Of a stretch of 64,000 nt of DNA, positions 36,260-45,178 are shown in pieces (the first letter of the stretch is position 1; each line of letters opens with the position of its first letter). The notes below the pieces were generated by a model, which saw only the letters and a list, made by a program, of their open reading frames with translations, did not search any database and was not told where the DNA came from. The position numbers and the translations under genes are program-made. The DNA lies in the NCBI RefSeq assembly GCF_004102045.2, contig NZ_CP029684.2, positions 744,001 to 808,000 on the forward strand. The letters are read 5' to 3'. This DNA is from Oenococcus sicerae. Its GTDB lineage: Bacteria; Bacillota; Bacilli; Lactobacillales; Lactobacillaceae.

Positions 36260-37920
36260 GCGGGATTAATATCGATAAATTTAAACTGATCAACATCGAA
36301 CAGGCCTTGATCGGTGATTTTTAGACTGGGAATAACTGGTAAGGCCATAAAAGAGAGCGTTAAAAAAGGATCAAAAGTAATATTTTCTGAAATACTAGCA
36401 AAAGCAGTACGTAAAGCCTTTTGTTTTTTAATTACTTCATCGTAGGGCCTGTTTGACATAAGACCGGCAATTTCTAGCGGTAGTTCACGTGTGAAACCAT
36501 TTTTGTCAACAAGGATTAGACCGCCGCCCATTCGTTTTAAACGATCATAAGCGATAATCATAGCTTTGTCATCAACTCCGGCGATGATCATATTATGTGA
36601 ATCGTGTGCGATCGTTGAAGCGATGGCACCTTCTTTGAGATTGAAACCATGTATAATACCCAAGCCGTGTCCTAAGTCATGATAACGTTCAGCTACAACA
36701 ATTTTGGCATAATTTTCATCAGCCGAAAAATTACCATCGGCATCGCGTTGGACTGATTCAACGGTATGTTTGGTCGTGATGTGCTGCGGTTCGATATTGA
36801 TGACGTGTGCTTTATCGGATCTTAAAGGTAGTTTAAGATCCGATAAGGATAGTGTTGTATTGATGGCAGGGCTTGTGAAGGTCAATACCTGAGAAGCGAG
36901 ATCTGCAACCCATTGGCCATTAGTCATAATTTTTTCAGCTTGGAAGTGTGTGGGATCATTTGTGACGACGAGGTCAGCCACGAAACCGTCTGTCAAAGCA
37001 CCGACATTGTCTATATGCTGAGCGATGGCAGCATTGTAACTGGCCATTGTAAAAGCACGTTCAGCCGGAATACCAGCATCGATGGCTAAACGAACATTAT
37101 TGTCGATCGAACCTTCTTTTTCGATATCGATCGCGGACTTGTCATCAGTACAAAAAGAGAAATAAGACTGATTATTTTTATGTACAACCGGTAGAATCGC
37201 CTTTTCGTCGCGTTCAACCGTTCCTTCGCGAATGAATACCTTCATGCCAGCTTGAATACGCTCTAAAGCCTCGGTGCCAGATGTACTTTCGTGGTCGGTA
37301 TCAATTCCGACTGCTCGATAAACGGCCAATTGCTGACGACTCAAACCAGATCCATGACCATCAGCATGATGACCAGCATTTTGAGCGTCTTTAATCTTCT
37401 GCAGCATATCTGGATCACCCTTTTCGACAGCTGGGAAATCCATGACTTCAGCGAGGCCATTGATTTCTGGAAAACCGTAAAAAGCTTTTAAAGCGTCAGC
37501 ATGTAAAACGGCACCCGCATGTTCAAAACTAGTTGCCGGTACTGAACTAGGCAGCATGTAATGGATATGCAAAGGTGTATTTCTGGCTTCTTCAATCATA
37601 TAAAAAAGCCCGGAAACACCCGAAACTGACCCAATTTCATGCGGATCGGCAAATATACGAGTAATTCCGTGTTTTAATTCCAATTTGGCGAGTTCTGAAG
37701 GCGCTAATAGAGATGACTCGATATGTAAATGGGCATCAATTAGTCCAGGGACAATATACTTGCCTTGCGCATCAAAATTATTTTTTGTGGTCAAATCTTG
37801 AGACTGGCCACGAAAATAAATCGAATTGTGATCAATCCATAAATCAGTATCTTCGAACTTTTGGTTAAAAACATCTAAAATCTTGGCGTTATAAATGTGT
37901 AAATCAACTTGTTTTCCCAT
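36256..37920 (-). CDS. ade: Adenine deaminase
   Basis: A 554-residue amidohydrolase converting adenine to hypoxanthine and ammonia. It has DAHLHIESSLLAPSEL (metal-binding HxH), FADPHEIGSVSG, HADGHGSGLS, DTDHESTSGTEAL and HDSHNMIIAGVDD. The length is close to the family norm of about 570-590. It helps purine salvage alongside the nucleoside hydrolase and Prs. The ATG follows a CATAAT hexamer by ten bases, so its leader is very short. Confidence 0.94.
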   Translation of the reverse strand: MGKQVDLHIYNAKILDVFNQKFEDTDLWIDHNSIYFRGQSQDLTTKNNFDAQGKYIVPGLIDAHLHIESSLLAPSELAKLELKHGITRIFADPHEIGSVSGVSGLFYMIEEARNTPLHIHYMLPSSVPATSFEHAGAVLHADALKAFYGFPEINGLAEVMDFPAVEKGDPDMLQKIKDAQNAGHHADGHGSGLSRQQLAVYRAVGIDTDHESTSGTEALERIQAGMKVFIREGTVERDEKAILPVVHKNNQSYFSFCTDDKSAIDIEKEGSIDNNVRLAIDAGIPAERAFTMASYNAAIAQHIDNVGALTDGFVADLVVTNDPTHFQAEKIMTNGQWVADLASQVLTFTSPAINTTLSLSDLKLPLRSDKAHVINIEPQHITTKHTVESVQRDADGNFSADENYAKIVVAERYHDLGHGLGIIHGFNLKEGAIASTIAHDSHNMIIAGVDDKAMIIAYDRLKRMGGGLILVDKNGFTRELPLEIAGLMSNRPYDEVIKKQKALRTAFASISENITFDPFLTLSFMALPVIPSLKITDQGLFDVDQFKFIDINPA

Positions 37921-37975
37921 ATTGAGAGTAATTATGGCATAAGTTTGTTATCACGAGCGTAAAATGTCAACAAAG

Positions 37976-38677
37976 TTAACCATGATTTGGATTTGTCAGC
38001 ACTTGGGGCGTACCTTCTTTGCCAACGATAACTGTGTCGACCATATTCAAAAACAAACCATGTTCAACGACACCGACAGTCTTAATTAAATAATCGGCAA
38101 GCTTTTTTGCTTCTTCAATTTTTTGCAAATGAAGATCAATGATCAAATTATTGGAATCAGTTTTAAAAGGATGGTCGTCCTTACCGATTCGAATCACAGG
38201 CTTCAAGCCGGCATCATCGAATTTTTTTAACAGATGCTGACTGCCCAAAGGAATAACGTCTACAGCTAAGTGAAAGGCGCCGATCGTATCGACGACCTTA
38301 GACTGGTCAACGACCCAAATGATTTTTTTGGAGTTGATTGCGACGATTTTTTCCCAAAGCAGATTACCGCCGCCGCCTTTAATACCGTTAAAATGACTGT
38401 CAACCTCATCAGCACCGTCAATTGTGAGGTCAATCGCATCAACCATGTCCAAGTCAACGATTTTAATCCCTAGGGACTTGGCCTGTTGTGCTGTCGAAAT
38501 CGAGGTAGCGACACCCGTGAATTGCAAGCCATCTTTTTGAACGCGACGGCCTAGTTCGTCAACTAGCATTGTCACAGTGGAACCGCTGCCAAGGCCCACG
38601 ATCATGCCGTTTTCCACATAATCCGCAGCTTTAACCGCAGCTTTTCTTTTAAGACTATCCTGAAGTTCTTTATTCAT
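37976..38677 (-). CDS. rpiA: Ribose-5-phosphate isomerase A
   Basis: Interconverts ribose-5-phosphate and ribulose-5-phosphate. With ATG 38677 the protein has 233 residues, the usual length. It has GMIVGLGSGSTV, DLTIDGADEVDSHFNGIKGGGGNLLWEKIVA and VEHGLFLNMVDTVIVG. The upstream in-frame ATG codons would add 27 unrelated residues and lie in the promoter. TATAAT sits six bases before the chosen ATG, so the mRNA looks leaderless. It is divergent from prs, whose product uses ribose-5-phosphate. Confidence 0.93.
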   Translation of the reverse strand: MNKELQDSLKRKAAVKAADYVENGMIVGLGSGSTVTMLVDELGRRVQKDGLQFTGVATSISTAQQAKSLGIKIVDLDMVDAIDLTIDGADEVDSHFNGIKGGGGNLLWEKIVAINSKKIIWVVDQSKVVDTIGAFHLAVDVIPLGSQHLLKKFDDAGLKPVIRIGKDDHPFKTDSNNLIIDLHLQKIEEAKKLADYLIKTVGVVEHGLFLNMVDTVIVGKEGTPQVLTNPNHG

Positions 38678-38683
38678 ATGTTC

Positions 38684-38689
38684 ATTATA
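38684..38689 (-). promoter_or_regulatory. rpiA: -10 of rpiA (leaderless)
   Basis: TATAAT on the minus strand ends six bases before ATG 38677. No Shine-Dalgarno and no clear -35 are present. Confidence 0.45.
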
Positions 38690-38711
38690 ATCTATCTGTT
38701 TCATTCGCTGA

Positions 38712-38717
38712 TATACT
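38712..38717 (+). promoter_or_regulatory. prs: Candidate -10 of prs
   Basis: TATACT lies 23 bases before the prs ATG, leaving room for the AAAGGA ribosome site. Confidence 0.45.
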
Positions 38718-38740
38718 AGACAAGAAAGGATTATATTTAT

Positions 38741-39751
38741 ATGACTGCAAATGAACACCGTATGGTTTTGGTGGCCCTTTCGGCTAATCTACCACTTGCC
38801 GAAAAAATTGCGAAAAGACTGCATCAACCGTTAGCTGGCGTCAATTTGGATCGTTTTGCTGACGGAGAAATCCGTTTAAACATCACAAATTCTGTTCGAG
38901 GAGATAACGTGTTTGTTATTGCACCGACGGCTTCTTCGCCGCATGCTAGTGTCAATGACAATATTATGGAATTGTTTATTGCTGTGGATGCTTTGCGCCG
39001 TGCTTCAGCTCATGCGATCAATATTGTAATGCCTTATTATGGTTACGCTAGACAAGATCGAAAGGCTCGCAGCCGTGAATCGATCGCTGCTCGTGTGATT
39101 GCTGATCACCTAGAACAAGCTGGTGTTACGCGTGTCATTGCTTTTGATCTTCATGCTTCTCAAATTCAAGGTTTTTTCGATATTCCAGTTGACCATTTAA
39201 TGGGTGCACCTATTCTAGCTGACTATTTGTTGTCGCATCATTTAGTTGATCTAGATAATGCTGTTGTTGTTTCACCTGATCATGGCGGCGTGCGCCGGGC
39301 TCGTGAATTAAATCAATTTTTAGGACTGCCCGATGCCTATGCTGTGATTGATAAGCGCCGCCCAGTTGATAAAAAAAATACAGTCGAAGTGATGAATTTA
39401 ATTGGTGACGTTGATGGGAAAACAGCCATCATTATTGACGACATGATCGATACTGGTCATACGATCGTTGAAGGTGCCAAACTTTTACGGGCCAAGGGCG
39501 CTAAAAAAATTATCGTTGTCGCCAGCCACGCGCTATTATCAGGGGATGCGCCAAAACTTTTACAGGAGTCTGACTTTGATCATGTGATCGTAACTGATTC
39601 GATTGATATTCCGGAAAGCAAACGTTTTGACAAATTGCAAATTGTGAGTGCTGATGATTTGTTTGCGCGTGCGATCACAGCTGTTCAAGAGAATACCAGT
39701 GTTAGTCCTTTGTTTCAGAACAAATATCATCGCGGTTTTGAATCGGATTGA
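38741..39751 (+). CDS. prs: Ribose-phosphate pyrophosphokinase (PRPP synthetase)
   Basis: Makes PRPP from ATP and ribose-5-phosphate for nucleotide, His and Trp synthesis and base salvage. The 336 residues include FADGEIRLNI, MPYYGYARQDRKARSRE (ATP site), FDLHASQIQGFFDIPVDHL, SPDHGGVRRAREL and the PRPP-binding IIIDDMIDTGHTI. It shares a 63-base divergent region with rpiA. It has a slightly extended C-terminus but no missing motif. Confidence 0.95.
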   Translation: MTANEHRMVLVALSANLPLAEKIAKRLHQPLAGVNLDRFADGEIRLNITNSVRGDNVFVIAPTASSPHASVNDNIMELFIAVDALRRASAHAINIVMPYYGYARQDRKARSRESIAARVIADHLEQAGVTRVIAFDLHASQIQGFFDIPVDHLMGAPILADYLLSHHLVDLDNAVVVSPDHGGVRRARELNQFLGLPDAYAVIDKRRPVDKKNTVEVMNLIGDVDGKTAIIIDDMIDTGHTIVEGAKLLRAKGAKKIIVVASHALLSGDAPKLLQESDFDHVIVTDSIDIPESKRFDKLQIVSADDLFARAITAVQENTSVSPLFQNKYHRGFESD

Positions 39752-39755
39752 TCCT

Positions 39756-40253
39756 TCAAATATTTTTTGTCATTTTCCGATGCTCGATGCCGGCATCCAG
39801 GAAAATATCTCCGAAAGCTGTGTAACCTAAGTTTTCGTAAAATGAAATTGCATGAACTTGAGCTTCCAGCTCAAGTTTTTTTATATTATGTGATCGAGCA
39901 TTGTTTTCAATTGTTTGCAGGACTTGACTAGCTAATCCTAGTCCACGAAAAGCGGCTAAAGTGGCCACGCGACCAATATGCCAACCATCTTTGCCAACTA
40001 AATAAACACGAGCGCAACTAACGGGCTGCCAATTATGCTTGTAAGCAACATAATGGAGAGATTGGCTGTCACGACCATCTATTTCATCTTTTTCACTGAC
40101 TTTTTCTTCAATGATGAAAACTGGTCGGCGGATCGTCATTGTATCATCTAAAACTTTTCCATCGCCAAACTGGCTGGCGATAATTATTTTTTTATAGCTG
40201 GTCGTTGCCGTGCTGCTTTGGTCAGCCGGGTCATTAATCCTGTTAATTGTCAT
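39756..40253 (-). CDS. GNAT-family N-acetyltransferase
   Basis: A 165-residue acyl-CoA-dependent acetyltransferase. It shows SCARVYLVGKDGWHIGRVATLAAFRGLGLASQVLQTIE (acetyl-CoA loop RGLGLAS) and HAISFYENLGYTAFGDIFLDAGIEH, close to the ElaA/YjcF-like branch. The substrate is unknown. GGAGG lies five bases before the ATG. It is convergent with prs and divergent from alr across overlapping -10 elements. Confidence 0.87.
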   Translation of the reverse strand: MTINRINDPADQSSTATTSYKKIIIASQFGDGKVLDDTMTIRRPVFIIEEKVSEKDEIDGRDSQSLHYVAYKHNWQPVSCARVYLVGKDGWHIGRVATLAAFRGLGLASQVLQTIENNARSHNIKKLELEAQVHAISFYENLGYTAFGDIFLDAGIEHRKMTKNI

Positions 40254-40279
40254 AAAGCCTCCAAAAAAAGTCTGATGTC

Positions 40280-40289
40280 ATTATATAAT
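40280..40289. promoter_or_regulatory. Overlapping divergent -10 elements, GNAT gene / alr
   Basis: The 10-bp symmetric ATTATATAAT reads TATAAT on both strands (40284-40289 plus, 40280-40285 minus). The plus-strand copy ends seven bases before the alr ATG; the minus-strand copy leaves a 26-base leader with GGAGG for the acetyltransferase. Confidence 0.5.
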
Positions 40290-40296
40290 TGCCATT

Positions 40297-41412
40297 ATGG
40301 TAGAAGCGATACATAGGCCAACACGCTTGGAGTTTTCCAAGTCGGCGTTGGCATTTAATACTGATTATGTCAAACGGGTTTCTGGAGCCAAAACCTTGTG
40401 GTTGGCTGTGAAGTCAAATGCTTATGGGCACGGACTATTGCTTGTGTCTAAAATTGCCAAGGATTGTGGTATTGATGGACTCGCTGTAGCAGTAATTGAT
40501 GAGGGTATTGCGATTCGCCAAGCCGGAATTAATGATTTCATTTTGATTCTTGGCCCGACACCCGTTGAAGATGCAGCACTAGCTGCTGAATATGGTTTTT
40601 TGACCACGGTTGCTTCTTTGGATTGGCTGAAACAAGCTGACAAAATTCTTGGTGATAACAAACTATCAGTTAATTTGGCTGTCGATACAGGCATGAATCG
40701 AATTGGCGCCCGTTCTAAAAATGTTTTAAAAGCCGAGATCGATTTTTTAAAGCAGCATCCCCATCATTTCTCATATGATGGTATCTATACGCATTTTGCC
40801 AGTTCTGATAATCCTGACGATACTTATTTTCGTAAACAAAAAGAACACTGGTATGCACTAACTGACGGTTTGCCTATGCCGAAATATGTTCATGTCATGA
40901 ATTCTGGGGCCGCTATGTATCATGCTGATGAATTGCCAGCTTGTAATTCGATTGCAAGAGTCGGCACAGTCGTCTATGGTGTCGAACCCTCAGAAGGTGT
41001 TTTGGGACCAATTGATGCTTTAAAAGCTGTTTTCCAATTAAAATCAGCCTTGACCTTTGTTAAAAAAATTCCTGCTGGTGAAGGCATTAGTTATGGATCC
41101 AAATTTGTCACGAGCAAGGATACTTGGATCGGCACGATTCCGATTGGCTATGGGGATGGTTGGCTGGCGGAATATCAAGATTTCTCGTTATTGATCGATG
41201 GTCAGCGCTGTCGACAGGTCGGTCAAGTTGCCATGGATCAAATGATGGTGGTTTTGCCGCATGATTATCCAATTGGAACTGAAGTTACTTTGATCGGTAA
41301 AGACGGTCAATATGAAAATACACTATATGATCTGCACAAGCATTCCGGTGTGCCCCCTTGGAAGATCACGGTTGCATTTTCAGACCGCTTAAAAAGACTG
41401 GTTGTGGACTGA
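40297..41412 (+). CDS. alr: Alanine racemase
   Basis: A PLP enzyme making D-alanine for peptidoglycan and teichoic acids. Its 371 residues have PLP-binding Lys39 in LWLAVKSNAYGHG and catalytic Tyr266 in GISYGSKF. IDTGMNR appears as VDTGMNRIG, and MNSGAAMYH and IPIGYGDGW are present. There is no Shine-Dalgarno; TATAAT ends seven bases before the ATG. Its last base overlaps the reductase start (TGATG). Confidence 0.95.
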   Translation: MVEAIHRPTRLEFSKSALAFNTDYVKRVSGAKTLWLAVKSNAYGHGLLLVSKIAKDCGIDGLAVAVIDEGIAIRQAGINDFILILGPTPVEDAALAAEYGFLTTVASLDWLKQADKILGDNKLSVNLAVDTGMNRIGARSKNVLKAEIDFLKQHPHHFSYDGIYTHFASSDNPDDTYFRKQKEHWYALTDGLPMPKYVHVMNSGAAMYHADELPACNSIARVGTVVYGVEPSEGVLGPIDALKAVFQLKSALTFVKKIPAGEGISYGSKFVTSKDTWIGTIPIGYGDGWLAEYQDFSLLIDGQRCRQVGQVAMDQMMVVLPHDYPIGTEVTLIGKDGQYENTLYDLHKHSGVPPWKITVAFSDRLKRLVVD

Positions 41413-42428
41413 TGGCAAAAGACGTCTTTGATATTGTGATTATAGGTGCTGGCCCCGCTGGCTTGTTTGCACAATTTTACGCTGGTCTTCGCGAATTGAA
41501 AACAGCTTTAATTGAGTCGACGGCACGAGTTGGTGGTCAAATAACTGCTTTGTACCCAGAGAAAACAATTCTTGATCTAGCCGCTTTTATAGGCATCCCC
41601 GGTCGTGATCTGGTCGCAAAGCTCGATCAGCAGGCTCAATTAGTTAACGGCAATACTTTTTTAAACTCCGAAGTGACAGACATTAAAAAAACAGCATCGG
41701 AATTCAGCGTTGAAATTAATCATCACGCTGCAATTCAAGCAAAATCAGTCATCATTGCGACGGGTCATGGCTCTTTCAGTCCAAGAAAAATTGACGTACC
41801 TGGTGCTAGCGAGGCACAGCAAGCCGGATTGTTAGCTTACACGCTGCCTGATTTGTCGCAAACAAAAAATCAGCAGTTTGCCGTCGTCGGTGGTGGCAAT
41901 ACGGCGATCGATTATGCTTTGGAATTAGTCAATCATGGCAAACAAGTCCACTTGATCCATCGTCGCGATAATTTCAGAGCCTTAGAATCTTCGATGACAA
42001 AATTAGAAAATAGTGATTTGACGACTTTTGTGACACCGAAGAAGATCAGCGGCTTGACCAAACAAGCCGGAAAATTGCTGATCCAACTGCAAGATATGCA
42101 TGATGACAGTGTGAATACACTTTTAGTAGATCAGTTAATTGCTGGATATGGGTTCACAGCCTCTTTTGAGACAATTGATCATTGGCAGGATAAACCTCAG
42201 CAATATCAGCAAGGGTTTTTAACGGATACTGCACAGATGACAACCACGCCAGGTCTTTTTGCCGTTGGCGATGCTGCAAGTCATTTGGGCAAATCTGACC
42301 TGATTATCAGTGCTTTTGGTGAAGTGCCAATCGCTGTCAACCAGGCTGTTCGCTATTTCGATCCTGATCGCGGCGGGCCACAGCATTCGACCGCTATCAA
42401 TACAAAGGAGATTTTCAAACATGGCTAA
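41412..42428 (+). CDS. Ferredoxin/flavodoxin-NADP+ reductase (TrxR-like, YumC type)
   Basis: A two-dinucleotide-binding flavoprotein of 338 residues. FAD motif IIGAGPAGLFAQFYAGLREL, RVGGQITALYPEK, NADPH motif VVGGGNTAIDYALEL and FAVGDAASHLGKSDLI are present. The redox CxxC of thioredoxin reductase is absent, which points to the YumC-type FNR class. ATG 41412 overlaps the alr stop; an upstream ATG at 41358 lies inside alr. It overlaps the next gene by eight bases. Confidence 0.9.
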   Translation: MAKDVFDIVIIGAGPAGLFAQFYAGLRELKTALIESTARVGGQITALYPEKTILDLAAFIGIPGRDLVAKLDQQAQLVNGNTFLNSEVTDIKKTASEFSVEINHHAAIQAKSVIIATGHGSFSPRKIDVPGASEAQQAGLLAYTLPDLSQTKNQQFAVVGGGNTAIDYALELVNHGKQVHLIHRRDNFRALESSMTKLENSDLTTFVTPKKISGLTKQAGKLLIQLQDMHDDSVNTLLVDQLIAGYGFTASFETIDHWQDKPQQYQQGFLTDTAQMTTTPGLFAVGDAASHLGKSDLIISAFGEVPIAVNQAVRYFDPDRGGPQHSTAINTKEIFKHG

Positions 42429-42885
42429 TTTAAAAGCAGATTCAATGTTGAGCCAGCTGTTTTTGGCAGCTTACGAAGACGAAACAGATCGGATTGCCAA
42501 TTTGGCCAATGCCGCTGCTGTTTTGATGCAGTTTGTTCCCGACATTAATTGGGCTGGTTTTTATTTGCTCGATGAAAAGACGGATACTTTACTGCTAGGA
42601 CCATTTCAAGGCTTGCCAGCCACTACTAGGATCGATCAGGGCAAGGGTGTTGTCGGTACAGCTTTCATCAAACAAGAAGCAACCTATGTTCCAAACGTAC
42701 ATCAGTTTGCTGGTCATATTGCCTGTGATCCCGCTTCTAACTCTGAAATTGTTCTGCCTCTGACTAGCAAACAAGGCAAAAAAATCGGTGTTTTGGATAT
42801 TGACTCGAAAAAAATTGACCGTTTCGACACACAAATACAGCTGGATCTAACAGCTTTCACGCAGACTTTGCTGGATCATATTTAA
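42421..42885 (+). CDS. msrC: GAF-domain free-methionine-R-sulfoxide reductase, resolving Cys lost
   Basis: A 154-residue single GAF-domain protein of the fRMsr (YebR/MsrC) family, which reduces free Met-R-O. It has INWAGFYLLD, LLLGPFQG, FAGHIACDPASNSEIVLPL and IGVLDIDSKKIDRFD. The Cys in HIACD is the only Cys in the protein. Positions normally occupied by the other two conserved Cys (in a VAC-RI segment and GVCGTA) read ATTRI and GVVGTA. It may need an outside reductant or no longer act as a reductase. An AAAGGAG ribosome site lies in the end of the preceding gene. Confidence 0.85.
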   Translation: MANLKADSMLSQLFLAAYEDETDRIANLANAAAVLMQFVPDINWAGFYLLDEKTDTLLLGPFQGLPATTRIDQGKGVVGTAFIKQEATYVPNVHQFAGHIACDPASNSEIVLPLTSKQGKKIGVLDIDSKKIDRFDTQIQLDLTAFTQTLLDHI

Positions 42886-42906
42886 TGTCCGGCTGTTCAT
42901 CGGCGG

Positions 42907-42912
42907 TATAAT
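42907..42912 (+). promoter_or_regulatory. ltaS: -10 of ltaS (leaderless)
   Basis: TATAAT ends eight bases before ATG 42921, with no Shine-Dalgarno between (ggaaaaca). Confidence 0.4.
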
Positions 42913-42920
42913 GGAAAACA

Positions 42921-45098
42921 ATGGTTCTAGCGCTAAATAATTTTTGGAAATGGCTTTTAAAAAGATTTAATCCAAACAGTCGGATCGGATTTCTGTGGCT
43001 GTTAACGCTTTTTTTCTGGGCAAAAACACTGCTAGCTTATTTCGCTGATTTTGGTGGTTTAGGAGTTGCTGATCCTTTCCAGTTTTTCATCATGATCATC
43101 AATCCAATTGCTATGATCGTGATTATTTTTGCTCTGATTTCCTTTGTGAAACCAAAACTGCCCTTTTACATTACGGCAATTGCTGTTGATGCAGTTTTAA
43201 CACTGCTGCTTTATATCAACTGTATTTATTATCGAGAAATGACTAGTTTTGTTTCGATCAATGTCATGCTCGGCTATTCGAAGGTTAATCAAGGTCTTGG
43301 TGGTGCATCGATCGCTTTGATGCGTTTTCAGGATCCGCTTTACTGGCTTGATTTAATTTTGATCGTGGTTTTTTTGCTGCTTAAAAAAATAAGAATGCAA
43401 GAAAAAGCTATCACGAAACATCAATCAGTTTTAGCTTTATCGTTGGGTATTTTGATTCTCTTTTTCAATTTATTTCTCGCTGACTGTTCGCGGCCGCAAT
43501 TGTTAACTCGCGGCTTTGACGATACTTATTACGTTAAATACATGGGTCTGAATTTTTATACAGCTCAAGATGCTTTTAGCACGATACAGATCAATACCTT
43601 GAGAAATTCGGCCAAACCAAGTGACTTGAATCAAGTTCAGACCTTTATTAAGTCGCATTATGCAAAACCAAACAAAAAATATTACGGTATTGCTAAAGGC
43701 AAAAATGTCATTATTATTCATCTAGAATCCTTTCAACAGTTTGGCATTGATCAAAAAATTAATGGTCAAGAAGTCACACCTTTCTTAAATTCTTTGTACC
43801 ATGGCCAGGATACAATTTCTTTTTCAAACTTTTTTCACGAGGTTGGCCAAGGAAAAACATCAGACGCTGAAAATATGTTGGAGACATCGACTTTTGGATT
43901 ACCGTCAGGATCCCTTTTTACGAAATATTCTTCTAATACCTTTGAAGCAATGCCTGCTATTGTCAATCAGCGGCTTGGCTATTCAACAGCTGTTTTTCAT
44001 GGCAATACCGCTTCTTTTTGGAATCGTAATGTTATGTATAAATCGTTGGGTTATCAGCACTTTTTCGATGCCTCTTTTTATGATGTCAGCGGGCAGAAAT
44101 CCGAGTCTTGGGGACTTAAAGACAAACTGCTTTTCAAAGATTCGATTCCATATTTGGAAAAACTGCAGCAGCCTTTTTATGTTAAATATCTGACCGTGAC
44201 GAACCATTATCCTTTTGCGCTGGATACTGTTGATCAAGACCCTAATTTTAAAACAACCAGTACTGATGACCCGATTATTAATAATTATTTTGTGACGAAT
44301 CATTATCTCGACCAGTCAATCAAGGAATTTTATACTTATCTGGCTAAAGCTGGTTTGCTTAAAAATTCGATTATTGTCTTGTATGGTGATCATTTTGGTA
44401 TTTCTAATTCAGAAAATAAAACTTTAGCATCGGTTATTGGCAAGGATCCGACCACTTGGAATGCTAACGATGATGCTCAATTGCAGCGAGTTCCTTTTAT
44501 GATTGATATTCCGGGGTCGAAACTAGGTCATATTGATCCTACTTATGGTGGTGAGATAGATGTCTTGCCAACGCTGGAACATTTATTAGGTATTTCGACC
44601 AAACGTTATATTCAATTTGGCCAAGATCTTTTGAGCAAACAGCATAAGCAGCTGGTAATTTTCCGCAACCAGGATTTTGTCACACCAAAGTATACATATA
44701 CAGCTGGAAAACTCTGGAATAACCAAACGGACCAAGCGATCGATTCGTCAACAATGTTGAAGAGTCTAGCAGATAAGTTATCTAAATGGCAAAAAGAAGT
44801 TAGCAACGAATTAAATCTATCTGATGAATTAACCTATAAGGATTTGCTGCGTTTTTATAAACCTAAGGATTTCAAAACGATTAATCCGAAGAATTATGAT
44901 TATGGGGTCGTCGCCACTAATAGTTTTTTGAATGCGGAAAATAAAAAACTGGGCCTAAAATCAACGTCTCTATGGTCTAAAAATGGCGATAAGACAACTA
45001 GCGGTCTTTATAAAACTGATGCACCCGAACAAAATGATCCGCGCAAGGACTGGGGAAGAATTCAATTTAGAAATCCTGATGACATCAGCGGCAAATAA
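42921..45098 (+). CDS. ltaS: Lipoteichoic acid synthase
   Basis: A 725-residue polytopic enzyme polymerising glycerol-phosphate onto a glycolipid anchor outside the membrane. Five N-terminal helices (to about residue 200) are followed by a sulfatase-fold domain. The metal ligand Glu269 is in IHLESFQ, catalytic Thr313 in GQGKTSDAEN, and the Asp/His pair in LYGDHFGI. It is slightly longer than typical LtaS, with about 80 extra residues after the catalytic domain. It forms a single-gene unit. Confidence 0.93.
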   Translation: MVLALNNFWKWLLKRFNPNSRIGFLWLLTLFFWAKTLLAYFADFGGLGVADPFQFFIMIINPIAMIVIIFALISFVKPKLPFYITAIAVDAVLTLLLYINCIYYREMTSFVSINVMLGYSKVNQGLGGASIALMRFQDPLYWLDLILIVVFLLLKKIRMQEKAITKHQSVLALSLGILILFFNLFLADCSRPQLLTRGFDDTYYVKYMGLNFYTAQDAFSTIQINTLRNSAKPSDLNQVQTFIKSHYAKPNKKYYGIAKGKNVIIIHLESFQQFGIDQKINGQEVTPFLNSLYHGQDTISFSNFFHEVGQGKTSDAENMLETSTFGLPSGSLFTKYSSNTFEAMPAIVNQRLGYSTAVFHGNTASFWNRNVMYKSLGYQHFFDASFYDVSGQKSESWGLKDKLLFKDSIPYLEKLQQPFYVKYLTVTNHYPFALDTVDQDPNFKTTSTDDPIINNYFVTNHYLDQSIKEFYTYLAKAGLLKNSIIVLYGDHFGISNSENKTLASVIGKDPTTWNANDDAQLQRVPFMIDIPGSKLGHIDPTYGGEIDVLPTLEHLLGISTKRYIQFGQDLLSKQHKQLVIFRNQDFVTPKYTYTAGKLWNNQTDQAIDSSTMLKSLADKLSKWQKEVSNELNLSDELTYKDLLRFYKPKDFKTINPKNYDYGVVATNSFLNAENKKLGLKSTSLWSKNGDKTTSGLYKTDAPEQNDPRKDWGRIQFRNPDDISGK

Positions 45099-45112
45099 AA
45101 AATCGATTAAAC

Positions 45113-45144
45113 TTAACAGTAGACAGTGCTAAATGAACTGTTAA
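45113..45144. repeat. Inverted repeat between ltaS and the acylphosphatase gene
   Basis: TTAACAGT (45113-45120) and ACTGTTAA (45137-45144) are perfect 8-bp arms around a 16-base spacer. It may be an operator or a weak RNA hairpin; no T-run follows. Confidence 0.5.
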
Positions 45145-45178
45145 TTAAATTTAACCACGTATTTTTGTGGAGCTGATC

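Noticed and set aside
43801-44193. 130-codon alternate frame inside ltaS
   Set aside because: It lies within the catalytic domain of ltaS and has no family resemblance.
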